This document shows positions 40,985-48,910 of a DNA stretch of 64,000 nt, in pieces. Both the position numbers and the translations under genes were made by a program. The stretch is from Sphingobacteriaceae bacterium (GTDB taxonomy: Bacteria; Bacteroidota; Bacteroidia; Sphingobacteriales; Sphingobacteriaceae). The stretch covers positions 1-64,000 of the forward strand of contig CANKAT010000004.1 of the NCBI GenBank assembly GCA_947479815.1. Reading direction: 5' to 3'. The notes below the pieces were generated by a model. That model saw only the letters and a list, made by a program, of their open reading frames with translations. It ran no database searches and had not been told where the DNA came from. Within the stretch, counting starts at the first letter, position 1. Every line of letters begins with the position of its first letter.

Positions 40985-42106
40985 GTGGAAGGCATTAATA
41001 AGTTCATTTCGGAAAATTTAAAGAATCGGATTATTACCAATTCGTTAAGAACTTTAAAACCTGAAAACGATCTGATAGATTTTTGTTCAAACGATTACCT
41101 CGGATTTGCACATTCAATAGAATTCAAACGAATGTTTGAGGCTGAATTAAAGAATTACCCTAACTATCAAATGGGTTCTGGAGGCTCACGTTTGCTGGCA
41201 GGCAATGATCGCTTTACCGAAAATCTTGAAAATGAAATTGCGGAATTCCATTTAGCAGAGCAATCTCTGCTCTTCAATTCAGGATATGATGCAAATATTG
41301 GTCTATTTTCTTCCATTCCACAACGAGGTGATACCATTGTATCAGATGAGTACATTCATGCTTCCATTATTGATGGAATCAGGCTTAGCCATGCAACACG
41401 TTTTGTATTCAAACATAATGACCTAAAAAGCCTGGAGCAAAAATTAAAATTGGCTAAGGGAAAAATATTTATTGTTATTGAAAGCATCTATTCTATGGAT
41501 GGCGACGAAGCTCCTATTTCTGAAATTGCAAAAATTGCAAATCAATTTGATGCAGCCCTGATTGTTGATGAAGCTCATGCCATTGGAATTTTTGGAAAAT
41601 CAGGCAGAGGTCTTGTACATGAACTAGGCCTATGCAATCAAGTTTTTGCACGAATTATCACATTTGGGAAAGCTATGGGCACACATGGGGCTGCAGTTTT
41701 AGGAAGTGAACAGCTTCGTACCTACCTAATCAATTTTTCAAGATCTTTTATTTACACTACAGCATCTTCATTTCTAAGTCATTTAGCTATAAAGGTTGCC
41801 TATGAATTTTTAAAGAATCATGATCATCAATCCATGATTCATGAAAGAATAAAACAATTTAAATTAAAAGTTAATTCTACAATCAATCTATTACCCAGCA
41901 AATCAGCAATACAGATCATCGTAGTTCCTGGAAATACACAAGCAAGAGAAGCCGCAATAAAAATTCAACAAGCCGGTTTTGATGTCAAGGCCATATTAAG
42001 TCCAACTGTTGCAATCGGAACAGAACGGCTGAGAATATGCCTGCACAATCATAATTCTATCGATGAAATTAATAATCTATGTAAAATTTTAAATCAAATA
42101 CTTTGA
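40985..42106 (+). CDS. bioF: 8-amino-7-oxononanoate synthase (biotin synthesis)
   Basis: The 373-residue alpha-oxoamine synthase has QMGSGGSRLLAGN, VDEAHAIGIFGKSGRGL and the PLP lysine in ITFGKAMGTHGAAV. It condenses alanine and pimeloyl-thioester to 8-amino-7-oxononanoate. Relatives such as KBL and serine palmitoyltransferase share these motifs, but the adjacent bioD supports BioF. The start is GTG at 40985; the next in-frame ATG is well inside the fold. The stop overlaps the bioD start (TTGA). bioA and bioB are not in this window. Confidence 0.92.
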   Translation: MEGINKFISENLKNRIITNSLRTLKPENDLIDFCSNDYLGFAHSIEFKRMFEAELKNYPNYQMGSGGSRLLAGNDRFTENLENEIAEFHLAEQSLLFNSGYDANIGLFSSIPQRGDTIVSDEYIHASIIDGIRLSHATRFVFKHNDLKSLEQKLKLAKGKIFIVIESIYSMDGDEAPISEIAKIANQFDAALIVDEAHAIGIFGKSGRGLVHELGLCNQVFARIITFGKAMGTHGAAVLGSEQLRTYLINFSRSFIYTTASSFLSHLAIKVAYEFLKNHDHQSMIHERIKQFKLKVNSTINLLPSKSAIQIIVVPGNTQAREAAIKIQQAGFDVKAILSPTVAIGTERLRICLHNHNSIDEINNLCKILNQIL

Positions 42107-42714
42107 AAAAGAAACCAATCTTCATAACAGGTATAGGAACAGAAATTGGCAAAACTATAGTTTCAGCTGTTCTCGTTGAAAAATTACAGGCTGATTATTG
42201 GAAACCTGTTCAATCGGGTGAATTAAACAATAGTGATACCATGATCGTAAAAAAATTGATTTCAAACAAAAAATCAGTTTTTCATCAAGAGGCTTATCGG
42301 TTAAATCAGCCATTCTCACCACATTACTCTGCAGCATTAGACGGTATAGAAATAGATTTGGATAAGATCAATTTACCCCAAACAGAAAATCAACTGATCA
42401 TTGAAGGTGCCGGAGGATTAATGGTTCCATTAAATGAAAAAGTTTTAATGATTGATTTGATAGAAAAACTAGGTGCTGAAGTGGTTCTGGTTTCTAAAAA
42501 CTATTTGGGTAGTATTAATCACACCTTATTATCTGCAGAACTTCTTAAGGGGAGAAAAGTAAAAATAAGGAACTTAATTATCAGCGGTGAAAGCAATCCA
42601 AGTACAGAAGAAATCATTTCTAAATATTTGGATACAGCTATCATCAGAGTTCCATTTTTTAATGCCTTGAATAAAAGTACGATCCACGAATTTGCCTCAA
42701 AATTGAATTTATAG
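42103..42714 (+). CDS. bioD: Dethiobiotin synthetase
   Basis: The 203-residue enzyme closes the ureido ring of dethiobiotin from DAPA, CO2 and ATP. Visible are the P-loop FITGIGTEIGKTIVSAVL (residues about 5-22), WKPVQSGEL for substrate binding and LIIEGAGGLMVPL for the Mg/ATP site. The start is TTG at 42103, overlapping the bioF stop by 4 bases, the usual form of coupling. It is slightly shorter than E. coli BioD (about 225) but complete. A bidirectional terminator follows. Confidence 0.92.
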   Translation: MKKKPIFITGIGTEIGKTIVSAVLVEKLQADYWKPVQSGELNNSDTMIVKKLISNKKSVFHQEAYRLNQPFSPHYSAALDGIEIDLDKINLPQTENQLIIEGAGGLMVPLNEKVLMIDLIEKLGAEVVLVSKNYLGSINHTLLSAELLKGRKVKIRNLIISGESNPSTEEIISKYLDTAIIRVPFFNALNKSTIHEFASKLNL

Positions 42715-42737
42715 AATCATTTCCAAGAAAATAGATC

Positions 42738-42776
42738 AAAAAAAAGATCGGCTATAATTAGCCGATCTTTTTTTTT
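42738..42776. terminator. Bidirectional terminator between bioD and the SusD-locus lipoprotein
   Basis: AGATCGGCT (42745-42753) pairs exactly with AGCCGATCT (42760-42768) around ATAATT, flanked by A- and T-tracts on the two sides. It can end transcription from both convergent genes. Confidence 0.88.
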
Positions 42777-42794
42777 GCAATTACATCAGATTAT

Positions 42795-43238
42795 TTAAGG
42801 AACAATCGTCAATGTATATTGTCTGAAATTTGGATTTGGCGTAATCCCTCCCGGGGCTTCACCCAAATTGATTATCAATTTTACACCCGTTGCAGCTGTT
42901 ACGCTTCCAGGAACCAAACTGATTGGAATTGTAACTGAGCTTTTATTAGGTGCCAAAGCTACAGAATTACCGGTTGCAGTAATGTTATAGTGAGTACCCG
43001 CAACTGCAGTACTAGCTGGATCAATATTAAAAGGAACCATCAAGGTTGCTCCTAATTGTGGTCCAACTAACTGAATCAATGCATCTGCAGAACCTGCAGC
43101 TGCAGTCAACTTTACAGTTCTTGCAATAGGCTTAAATTCTGTTACAGTTGGCCCGTCAAATGCTTTATCATTATCAGGAAAACAAGCTGTAATACTGCTT
43201 ATTACAGTAAAGAGAAATAAATATTTTATATACTTCAT
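42795..43238 (-). CDS. Lipoprotein of the SusCD locus, unknown family
   Basis: The 147-residue protein has a lipoprotein signal ending ISSITAC. The mature part is beta-rich with VKLTAAAGSADALIQLVGPQLG and TVTEFKPIARTVKLT, a pattern like Calx-beta or DUF4843-type domains found in SusE-position proteins. It is encoded last in the susC-susD operon, 10 bases after susD. In Bacteroidota the third gene often encodes a surface glycan-binding lipoprotein, so a similar role is likely but unproven. No catalytic motif is visible. Confidence 0.72.
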   Translation of the reverse strand: MKYIKYLFLFTVISSITACFPDNDKAFDGPTVTEFKPIARTVKLTAAAGSADALIQLVGPQLGATLMVPFNIDPASTAVAGTHYNITATGNSVALAPNKSSVTIPISLVPGSVTAATGVKLIINLGEAPGGITPNPNFRQYTLTIVP

Positions 43239-43248
43239 GATTATAAGA

Positions 43249-44673
43249 TTAGTATCCTGGATTTTGTTTTATTAGTGGATTTAATGATACCTGAGCAGCC
43301 GGAAGAGGTGCTAAAAGTTTAAAGTCTGTATACAATAAAGTTGGTACACCTGCAGGCTTTGAAATATTTAAGCCTCTTCTCTTTAAGTCGAAGAAACGAT
43401 GACCTTCTAAGTGAAGTTCAACCCTACGCTCATTAAAAATCAAGTCTAATAAGGCAGTACCAGTAGTAGCAGCCGGTACAGCCGCTAAACCTCTATTCGT
43501 TCTTAATGTTGTTAAATCATCTTGAGCTAACGTATTTTTAGCTTGTTGAGCACGAGCTTCAGCACGAATTAAATAAACCTCTGAAAGACGAATAACTGGA
43601 ATATTATTGAAATAATTTCCTTTATGTGCAGGAAACTTCAAACTGTATGAAACCATAGAACCCCCATCAAGTGTTTGATCAAATGCAGTTCTTCTTACGT
43701 CGCCTGTTTCAAATGAATTCAATAATTCAGTTGTAGCTCTAACAGCAAAAACACCACCGGTAGTTTTTTGGGTAAGAGAGTTCATTGAGTTGTTAATTCC
43801 GTCAACTGTAGTCCACTGCTCAGTTCTATAATCTAACTCAAACATTGATTCACGGCCTGGAACCGAAGCAAATGAAGCGATATAGGTAGAAGCAGTTGCC
43901 AAAGATGTACTAGGTTGTTTGTTTGTGATTGCATCACTTGCTGCCTGCTCAGCTTCAGCCCACTTGCGTTGGAAAAGATAAACCCTAGAAAGCAGGGCAA
44001 AAGCTGCGCCTTTGCTAGCTCTAAATACACCTGCTCCAGTAACTGTAACAGGCAATAAAGTAGCTGCTTGCTTCAAATCAGTTTCAATTAAAGCGTAAAC
44101 ATCTGCAATCTTAGCTCTTGGTTTGAAATCGGCTTTAGTTACATCATCAGTTGGGAGTGTACGAAGCACTATACCTTCACCAAATCCATTAACCTCTAAT
44201 CCTGGTTCATAAGAATAAGTCTTTAACATATCATGATTGAACATGGCTCTCATAAACAAGGCTTGCCCTTTTAAGGCATCTTTATCAGCCTGTGCTGCAG
44301 AAACCTTATCTACATTTGCAATGATAAAATTTGCCTCATTAATGGCAGGATAAAGAGTACCCCATAAATCTAAATGTGCATTTGGGGCATTTATTCTTTC
44401 ACTTACATACCTACCACCAGAATTTGCAGTTATAGTGTAATTATCTGCTAGAACTTCTGGAGCGATCAACATACGTTGTCCGTAATAGCTAAAAGATTGG
44501 GCTCTAGAATAAAGCGAAACAGAGATTGCATTCACACTCGCAAAATCAGTTAATGCAGCTGAGGCAGCCAATGATTGCTTGGGCTGCACATCAAGAGTAT
44601 CTTTACATGATGTTCCGGCTAGAACCAGAGTCACCACAGATACCGCTAATATTTTCTTATACATAATTTTCAT
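43249..44673 (-). CDS. susD: SusD/RagB family surface lipoprotein
   Basis: The 474-residue lipoprotein has a signal ending LAGTSC, KDTLDVQPKQSL at the N-terminus, TPR-like helices and the family C-terminal segment ERRVELHLEGHRFFDLKRRG. SusD proteins cap the SusC channel at the cell surface and capture oligomers. Start: ATG 44673, with an ATG at 44664 as alternative. It follows susC by 10 bases. No glycosidase, sulfatase or protease follows, so the ligand cannot be named. Confidence 0.93.
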   Translation of the reverse strand: MKIMYKKILAVSVVTLVLAGTSCKDTLDVQPKQSLAASAALTDFASVNAISVSLYSRAQSFSYYGQRMLIAPEVLADNYTITANSGGRYVSERINAPNAHLDLWGTLYPAINEANFIIANVDKVSAAQADKDALKGQALFMRAMFNHDMLKTYSYEPGLEVNGFGEGIVLRTLPTDDVTKADFKPRAKIADVYALIETDLKQAATLLPVTVTGAGVFRASKGAAFALLSRVYLFQRKWAEAEQAASDAITNKQPSTSLATASTYIASFASVPGRESMFELDYRTEQWTTVDGINNSMNSLTQKTTGGVFAVRATTELLNSFETGDVRRTAFDQTLDGGSMVSYSLKFPAHKGNYFNNIPVIRLSEVYLIRAEARAQQAKNTLAQDDLTTLRTNRGLAAVPAATTGTALLDLIFNERRVELHLEGHRFFDLKRRGLNISKPAGVPTLLYTDFKLLAPLPAAQVSLNPLIKQNPGY

Positions 44674-44683
44674 AAATTATAAA

Positions 44684-47680
44684 TTATAAACCTATTTGAA
44701 GTCCACCAGTGTAAGTTCTTGCTTGTGGATTATTTCCTATTTCGTTAACACCTATTGGCGCCTCTGGATCTAAACCAGGATACTTTGTAAATGTTAACAC
44801 ATTAATTCCTGTAGCAAAAACACGAATATTACGCAATTTCACTTTAGAAGCTATGCTTGCCGGAAGATTATATGAAAGCGTTATATTTTTTAAACGAATA
44901 TAAGACGCATCAAATAAATATCTGGTTGAACCTGTGGTTATAGCATTAGATAATGCGCCAGAATTATTAAGATGTGGAGTATTGCGTAATGCTCTTGGAA
45001 CAGCTGTTATCTGTCCAGGTGCAAGCCATTGTTCAGCTATCTGAGAAACAATCTGATTATCATCAGTATATCCTGAATTCCAAATAGTCTGGTACATACT
45101 TACAAAAGATTTATTTCCGTACTGGTACTGGAATAGAAAATCAAGACTTAAATTCTTGTAGGAAACTGTGTTATTGAAACCTCCAAAGAATTTTGGATAT
45201 CTTGTACCCTGAATTTTTGGATCAGTTGCTGCTACTAAGTTGTAGGTATAGTGACCATTTACATCATACCACATTGGCCTACCATCAGCAGGATTAACTC
45301 CAGCCCATCCATAAGTAAAAATTATATCAATTGGCTGACCTACAAAATACGAAGTTCCAATACGATCTTGTCCACCTATCAATTCTAAAACTTTATTTCT
45401 TTGGAATGAAATATTAAAATCAGAAGACCATTTAAAACCTGATTTTGTATCTAAATTGATTGTATTTAAACCAAATTCTATACCCTCATTCTGAACTTTT
45501 CCAATGTTTTCGTTGATAGACCCAAAGCCTGAGTCAGAAACTAATGGACGGCTCAATAATAAGTTGGAGTTTATTCTACGATAAACATCGATACTACCCG
45601 TAATGCGATTGCCTAAAAATCCATAATCAACTCCTACGTTAGTTGTAGCAGCTTGCTCCCATGATAAGTTTGCATTTCCCAATTGTGTTGGACGAATACC
45701 ATTACTTCCAAGGTAACTTCCTCCTGCACCAAATAATGCTCGGGATGCAAAGTCAGAGATCTGATCATTACCAACCACACCATAACTTGCACGCAATTTT
45801 AAATCAGAAATAACTTTGTTATCGGCTAAGAAATCTTCACCAGAAATTCTCCAGGTTCCAGAAATACCCCCAAATAATCCATAACGTTTTTCTGCTCCGA
45901 ATCGAGAACTACCATCATAACGCATGGTTCCAGATAAGTAGTATTTTTCTTTGAAATCGTAATTAAGTTTTGAGAACAAACCTGCTTTTTTATAACCTGT
46001 AAAAAAACCAGCTATTGAAAGCGGAGTAGCATTTTGTAAACTTCTGAAAAACGGATTAGGGAATGCCTGACCAGTAGCAGAAGCACTTTCAACATTCTGT
46101 TCCTTGTATTCACCACCTACTAAAGCAGCAAGCGTATGGAAACCGAATTTTTTATTCCAGTTAGCTGCAACGTTTGAATTCCAATCTAGGTTACGCGTAT
46201 TCACAACAGACGAAGTTCCACCATTGGCAGCAAATGCTGGAATAGAGGCAGGACGCTGATTATCATCTCGCGTATCAACGAAATCAATTCCTGAGAATCC
46301 AGTAATTGATAAAGAAGGAGTTACCTTATAAGTTGCAGAAAAATTACTTACAGTTTGAAGGGCATTACCCAATCTAACTTCTTCCTTTGCACCTTGAACA
46401 ATGTTATATGGGAATGAAGCTTTCAAGTCTGCACCCTGAGTATAGGTTCCATCTGCCTGATAAATAGGCACATCAGGACGTAAAGTAAATGGATAGTAAA
46501 ATGGTGAGTTAACACTTGCACCATCGGCAATTGATCCAAAAACTTTAGATGCTGTTAAGGATATATTTGCATTAACACTAAGTTTATCATTCACTTTGTG
46601 ACCAACATTACCTCTGAAAGTTCCTCTTTTGTAGAAAGATTCAATTACCTGAGCATTTTGATCTGTATACGATCCTGAAATAAAGAAATTGGTTTTTGAA
46701 TCACCACCAGCGAAGGAAAGGTCATAAATTCTTGATTGCCCTTCACGAGTAACAGCATCAAACCAATTTGTGCTCGGAGCAGTTGAATTGGCAGGATTTC
46801 CAAAAAATGCTGTTGCAGAAGATTCAGAAGTTCCAGCATTAACGGCACCAGGAACTTTAAACTGTGCATATTGTTGTGCGTTCATTACATCGTAACGCGA
46901 TACATTTTGAATAACACCTTGCTGAGCAGAAAAATTCACTGCAGTAGCTCCGTTTTTACCTTTTTTGGTAGTGATTAAAACTACTCCGTTAGCAGCAGCA
47001 GCACCATAAATAGCAGAAGCAGCAGCATCTTTTAAAACTTCTATGTTGTCAATATCATTTGGATTGATTGAACCCAATGTATTGGAAGAAGCTTGTCCGG
47101 AAATACCTCCAGTTTTAATCTGAACACCATCAACAATATACAATGGATCATTTCCTGCGTTGATGGAACCTACCCCACGTACTCTTACGTTGATAGCTCC
47201 ACCCGGCTGACCACTCTGAGAAGTAACCTGAACACCAGCAGCACGACCCTGTAATGCACGGTCAAAACTTTGTATTGGTAAGTTTTCAATTTGTTTTCCA
47301 GTTACACGTACACTTGCAGATCCTAGATCACGTTTCTGTGCAACACCATAACCTGTTACAACTACCTCAGCAATTTGCTGTGAGTCAGAAACTAATCGAA
47401 CATTTACTGATCCCGCAGAACCTAATGTAATACTTTGAGTTAAATACCCAATGTATGTAAAAGTTAAAACCTTGCTATCTAATGGAACAGACAAGGAAAA
47501 ATTTCCATCTACATTGGTTGAAGTACCCACGGCACCACCTTTTACTCGAACTGAAACACCTGGAAGGGGGAGACCATCATCTGCTCCAACAACTCTACCA
47601 GTGATTGTCTTATTCTGGGCTATTGCGTTGGAAAAAGCAAAAAAGCCTAACAATAAGAAAGCTAGTAATTTTCTTTTCAT
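44684..47680 (-). CDS. susC: SusC/RagA family TonB-linked outer-membrane transporter
   Basis: The 998-residue protein has a signal peptide ending AIAQ and a CarboxypepD-regulatory-like domain (about 23-105, ITGRVVGADDGLPLPGVSV). The SusC box VVVTGYGVAQKRDLGSASV follows, then a plug (LQGRAAGVQVTSQSGQPGG, LYIVDGVQI, IEVLKDAAASAIYG) and a large barrel ending GGLQIGL. With SusD it forms a TonB-driven pump for oligomers. It lacks the STN domain present in the other receptor of this window, so regulation by a FecR-type anti-sigma factor is less likely. A variant -7 element TATTCTTG is seen upstream in the AT-rich leader. Confidence 0.95.
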   Translation of the reverse strand: MKRKLLAFLLLGFFAFSNAIAQNKTITGRVVGADDGLPLPGVSVRVKGGAVGTSTNVDGNFSLSVPLDSKVLTFTYIGYLTQSITLGSAGSVNVRLVSDSQQIAEVVVTGYGVAQKRDLGSASVRVTGKQIENLPIQSFDRALQGRAAGVQVTSQSGQPGGAINVRVRGVGSINAGNDPLYIVDGVQIKTGGISGQASSNTLGSINPNDIDNIEVLKDAAASAIYGAAAANGVVLITTKKGKNGATAVNFSAQQGVIQNVSRYDVMNAQQYAQFKVPGAVNAGTSESSATAFFGNPANSTAPSTNWFDAVTREGQSRIYDLSFAGGDSKTNFFISGSYTDQNAQVIESFYKRGTFRGNVGHKVNDKLSVNANISLTASKVFGSIADGASVNSPFYYPFTLRPDVPIYQADGTYTQGADLKASFPYNIVQGAKEEVRLGNALQTVSNFSATYKVTPSLSITGFSGIDFVDTRDDNQRPASIPAFAANGGTSSVVNTRNLDWNSNVAANWNKKFGFHTLAALVGGEYKEQNVESASATGQAFPNPFFRSLQNATPLSIAGFFTGYKKAGLFSKLNYDFKEKYYLSGTMRYDGSSRFGAEKRYGLFGGISGTWRISGEDFLADNKVISDLKLRASYGVVGNDQISDFASRALFGAGGSYLGSNGIRPTQLGNANLSWEQAATTNVGVDYGFLGNRITGSIDVYRRINSNLLLSRPLVSDSGFGSINENIGKVQNEGIEFGLNTINLDTKSGFKWSSDFNISFQRNKVLELIGGQDRIGTSYFVGQPIDIIFTYGWAGVNPADGRPMWYDVNGHYTYNLVAATDPKIQGTRYPKFFGGFNNTVSYKNLSLDFLFQYQYGNKSFVSMYQTIWNSGYTDDNQIVSQIAEQWLAPGQITAVPRALRNTPHLNNSGALSNAITTGSTRYLFDASYIRLKNITLSYNLPASIASKVKLRNIRVFATGINVLTFTKYPGLDPEAPIGVNEIGNNPQARTYTGGLQIGL

Positions 47681-47972
47681 TTGATTCTTTTTAAATTAAT
47701 AAATTGGTTAATAACCTTGGTTTTTGAATTAATTGGCAAGAATAATAGATAAATCCGAAAAAAGTGTATTAAGTATGTAAGTTTAATGTAACAAAATTGT
47801 TGCAAAACGCTGTTTATTTTTAATTCTCAATATTCAAATTGCGTACTAAAACACATTCAAACAAGCAATTGTAATCCTTATCAATTTATGATTGAACATT
47901 AGAAACAAAATAAGGATAGCTATTAATCCATTATTTAAAATGAGAGAATGTAAAGGGATGAGGAAGGAGGTC
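47681..47972. promoter_or_regulatory. susC upstream region
   Basis: AT-rich leader of the susCD operon. On the minus strand it has a near-consensus -7 element TATTCTTG and A-rich sequence before the start. No ORF or hairpin of note is seen. Confidence 0.35.
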
Positions 47973-48748
47973 AGTTGTCTGTTATCTGTTATCTGAGGTC
48001 TGTTGTCTGTTATCTGTTATCTGTTGTCTGTTGTCTGTTATCTGAGGTCGGAGGTCTGAGGTCTGAGGTCTGAAGTATGAGGTCAGAAGTATGAGGTCAG
48101 AAAAAAGCAGAAAATTTTCAATTAGCACTAAACAGTCTTGGTTCTTTGCTCCTGGTTCTTGGTTCAGTTATCAGTTATCTGTTATCAGTTATCTGTTATC
48201 TGAGGTCGGAGGTATGAGGTCAGAAGTATGAGGTCGGAGGTCAGAAGTATGAGGTCAGAAAAAAGCAGAAAATTTTCAATTAGCACTAAACAGTCTTGGT
48301 TCTTGGCTCTTGGCTCTTGGTTCAGTTATCAGTTATCTGTTATCTGTTGTCTGTTCTCTGTTATCTGAGGTCGGAGGTATGAAGTATGAGGTCAGAAGTA
48401 TGAGGTCAGAAAAAAGCAGAAAATTTTCAATTAGCACTACACAGTCTTTGTTCTTTGCTCTTGGTTCTTGGTTCTGTTGTCTGTTATCAGTTATCTGTTG
48501 TCAGAGGTCAGAAAAAAGCAGAAATTTTCAATTAGCACCACACAGTCTTTGTTCTTTGCTCTTGGTTCTTGGTTCTTGGTTCTGTTGTCTGTTATCAGTT
48601 ATCTGTTATCTGAGGTCGGAGGTATGAGGTCAGAAGTATGAGGTCGGAGGTCTGAAGTATGAGGTCAGAAGTATGAGGTCAGAAAAAAGCAGAAAATTTT
48701 CAATTAGCACTAAACAGTCTTGGTTCTTGGCTCTTGGTTCTTGGTTCT
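47973..48748. repeat. Composite heptanucleotide array with five copies of a 39-base core
   Basis: The array is built of 7-base units from a few families: TTATCTG/TTGTCTG, AGGTCTG/AGGTATG/AAGTATG/AGGTCAG, and TTGGTTC/TTGGCTC/TTTGTTC. Between them lies a conserved core of 39 bases (one copy 38) starting AAAAAAGCAG, with palindrome GAAAATTTTC, and ending CAGTCTT. Core copies are at 48101-48139, 48259-48297, 48410-48448, 48512-48549 and 48683-48721, with 102 to 171 bases between starts. The array lies between argS and susC, both on the minus strand. Translation of it gives only low-complexity frames, which I do not call genes. Confidence 0.92.
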
Positions 48749-48840
48749 ATATAGTTGGTTAGTAATTAGATGGTTAGGTGGTTAGTAATATTTGTTATCT
48801 GAAGTATGAGGTGCTTGTATGAAATGAAGCAGAATCTATC

Positions 48841-48896
48841 TCAATACTCAATACTCACTACTCAATACTCACTACTAAATACTCAATACTCTATAC
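48841..48896. repeat. Heptanucleotide array of TCAATAC type
   Basis: Eight in-phase 7-base units end 14 bases from the argS stop: TCAATAC (four times), TCACTAC (twice), TAAATAC and TCTATAC. The stretch from 48750 to 48790 is also loosely periodic in GGTTAG(T/G), with units of 7 and 8 bases. Confidence 0.85.
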
Positions 48897-48910
48897 TCAA
48901 AATTAGTTTC

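Noticed and set aside
48310-48627. Plus-strand frame of 105 codons
   Set aside because: It is only the translation of the heptamer array; no start context, domain or codon pattern supports a gene.
48101-48721. CRISPR array (five conserved 39-base repeats)
   Set aside because: The stretches between the cores are low-complexity 7-base repeats of 63 to 132 bases, not unique spacers of constant size, and no cas gene is nearby.
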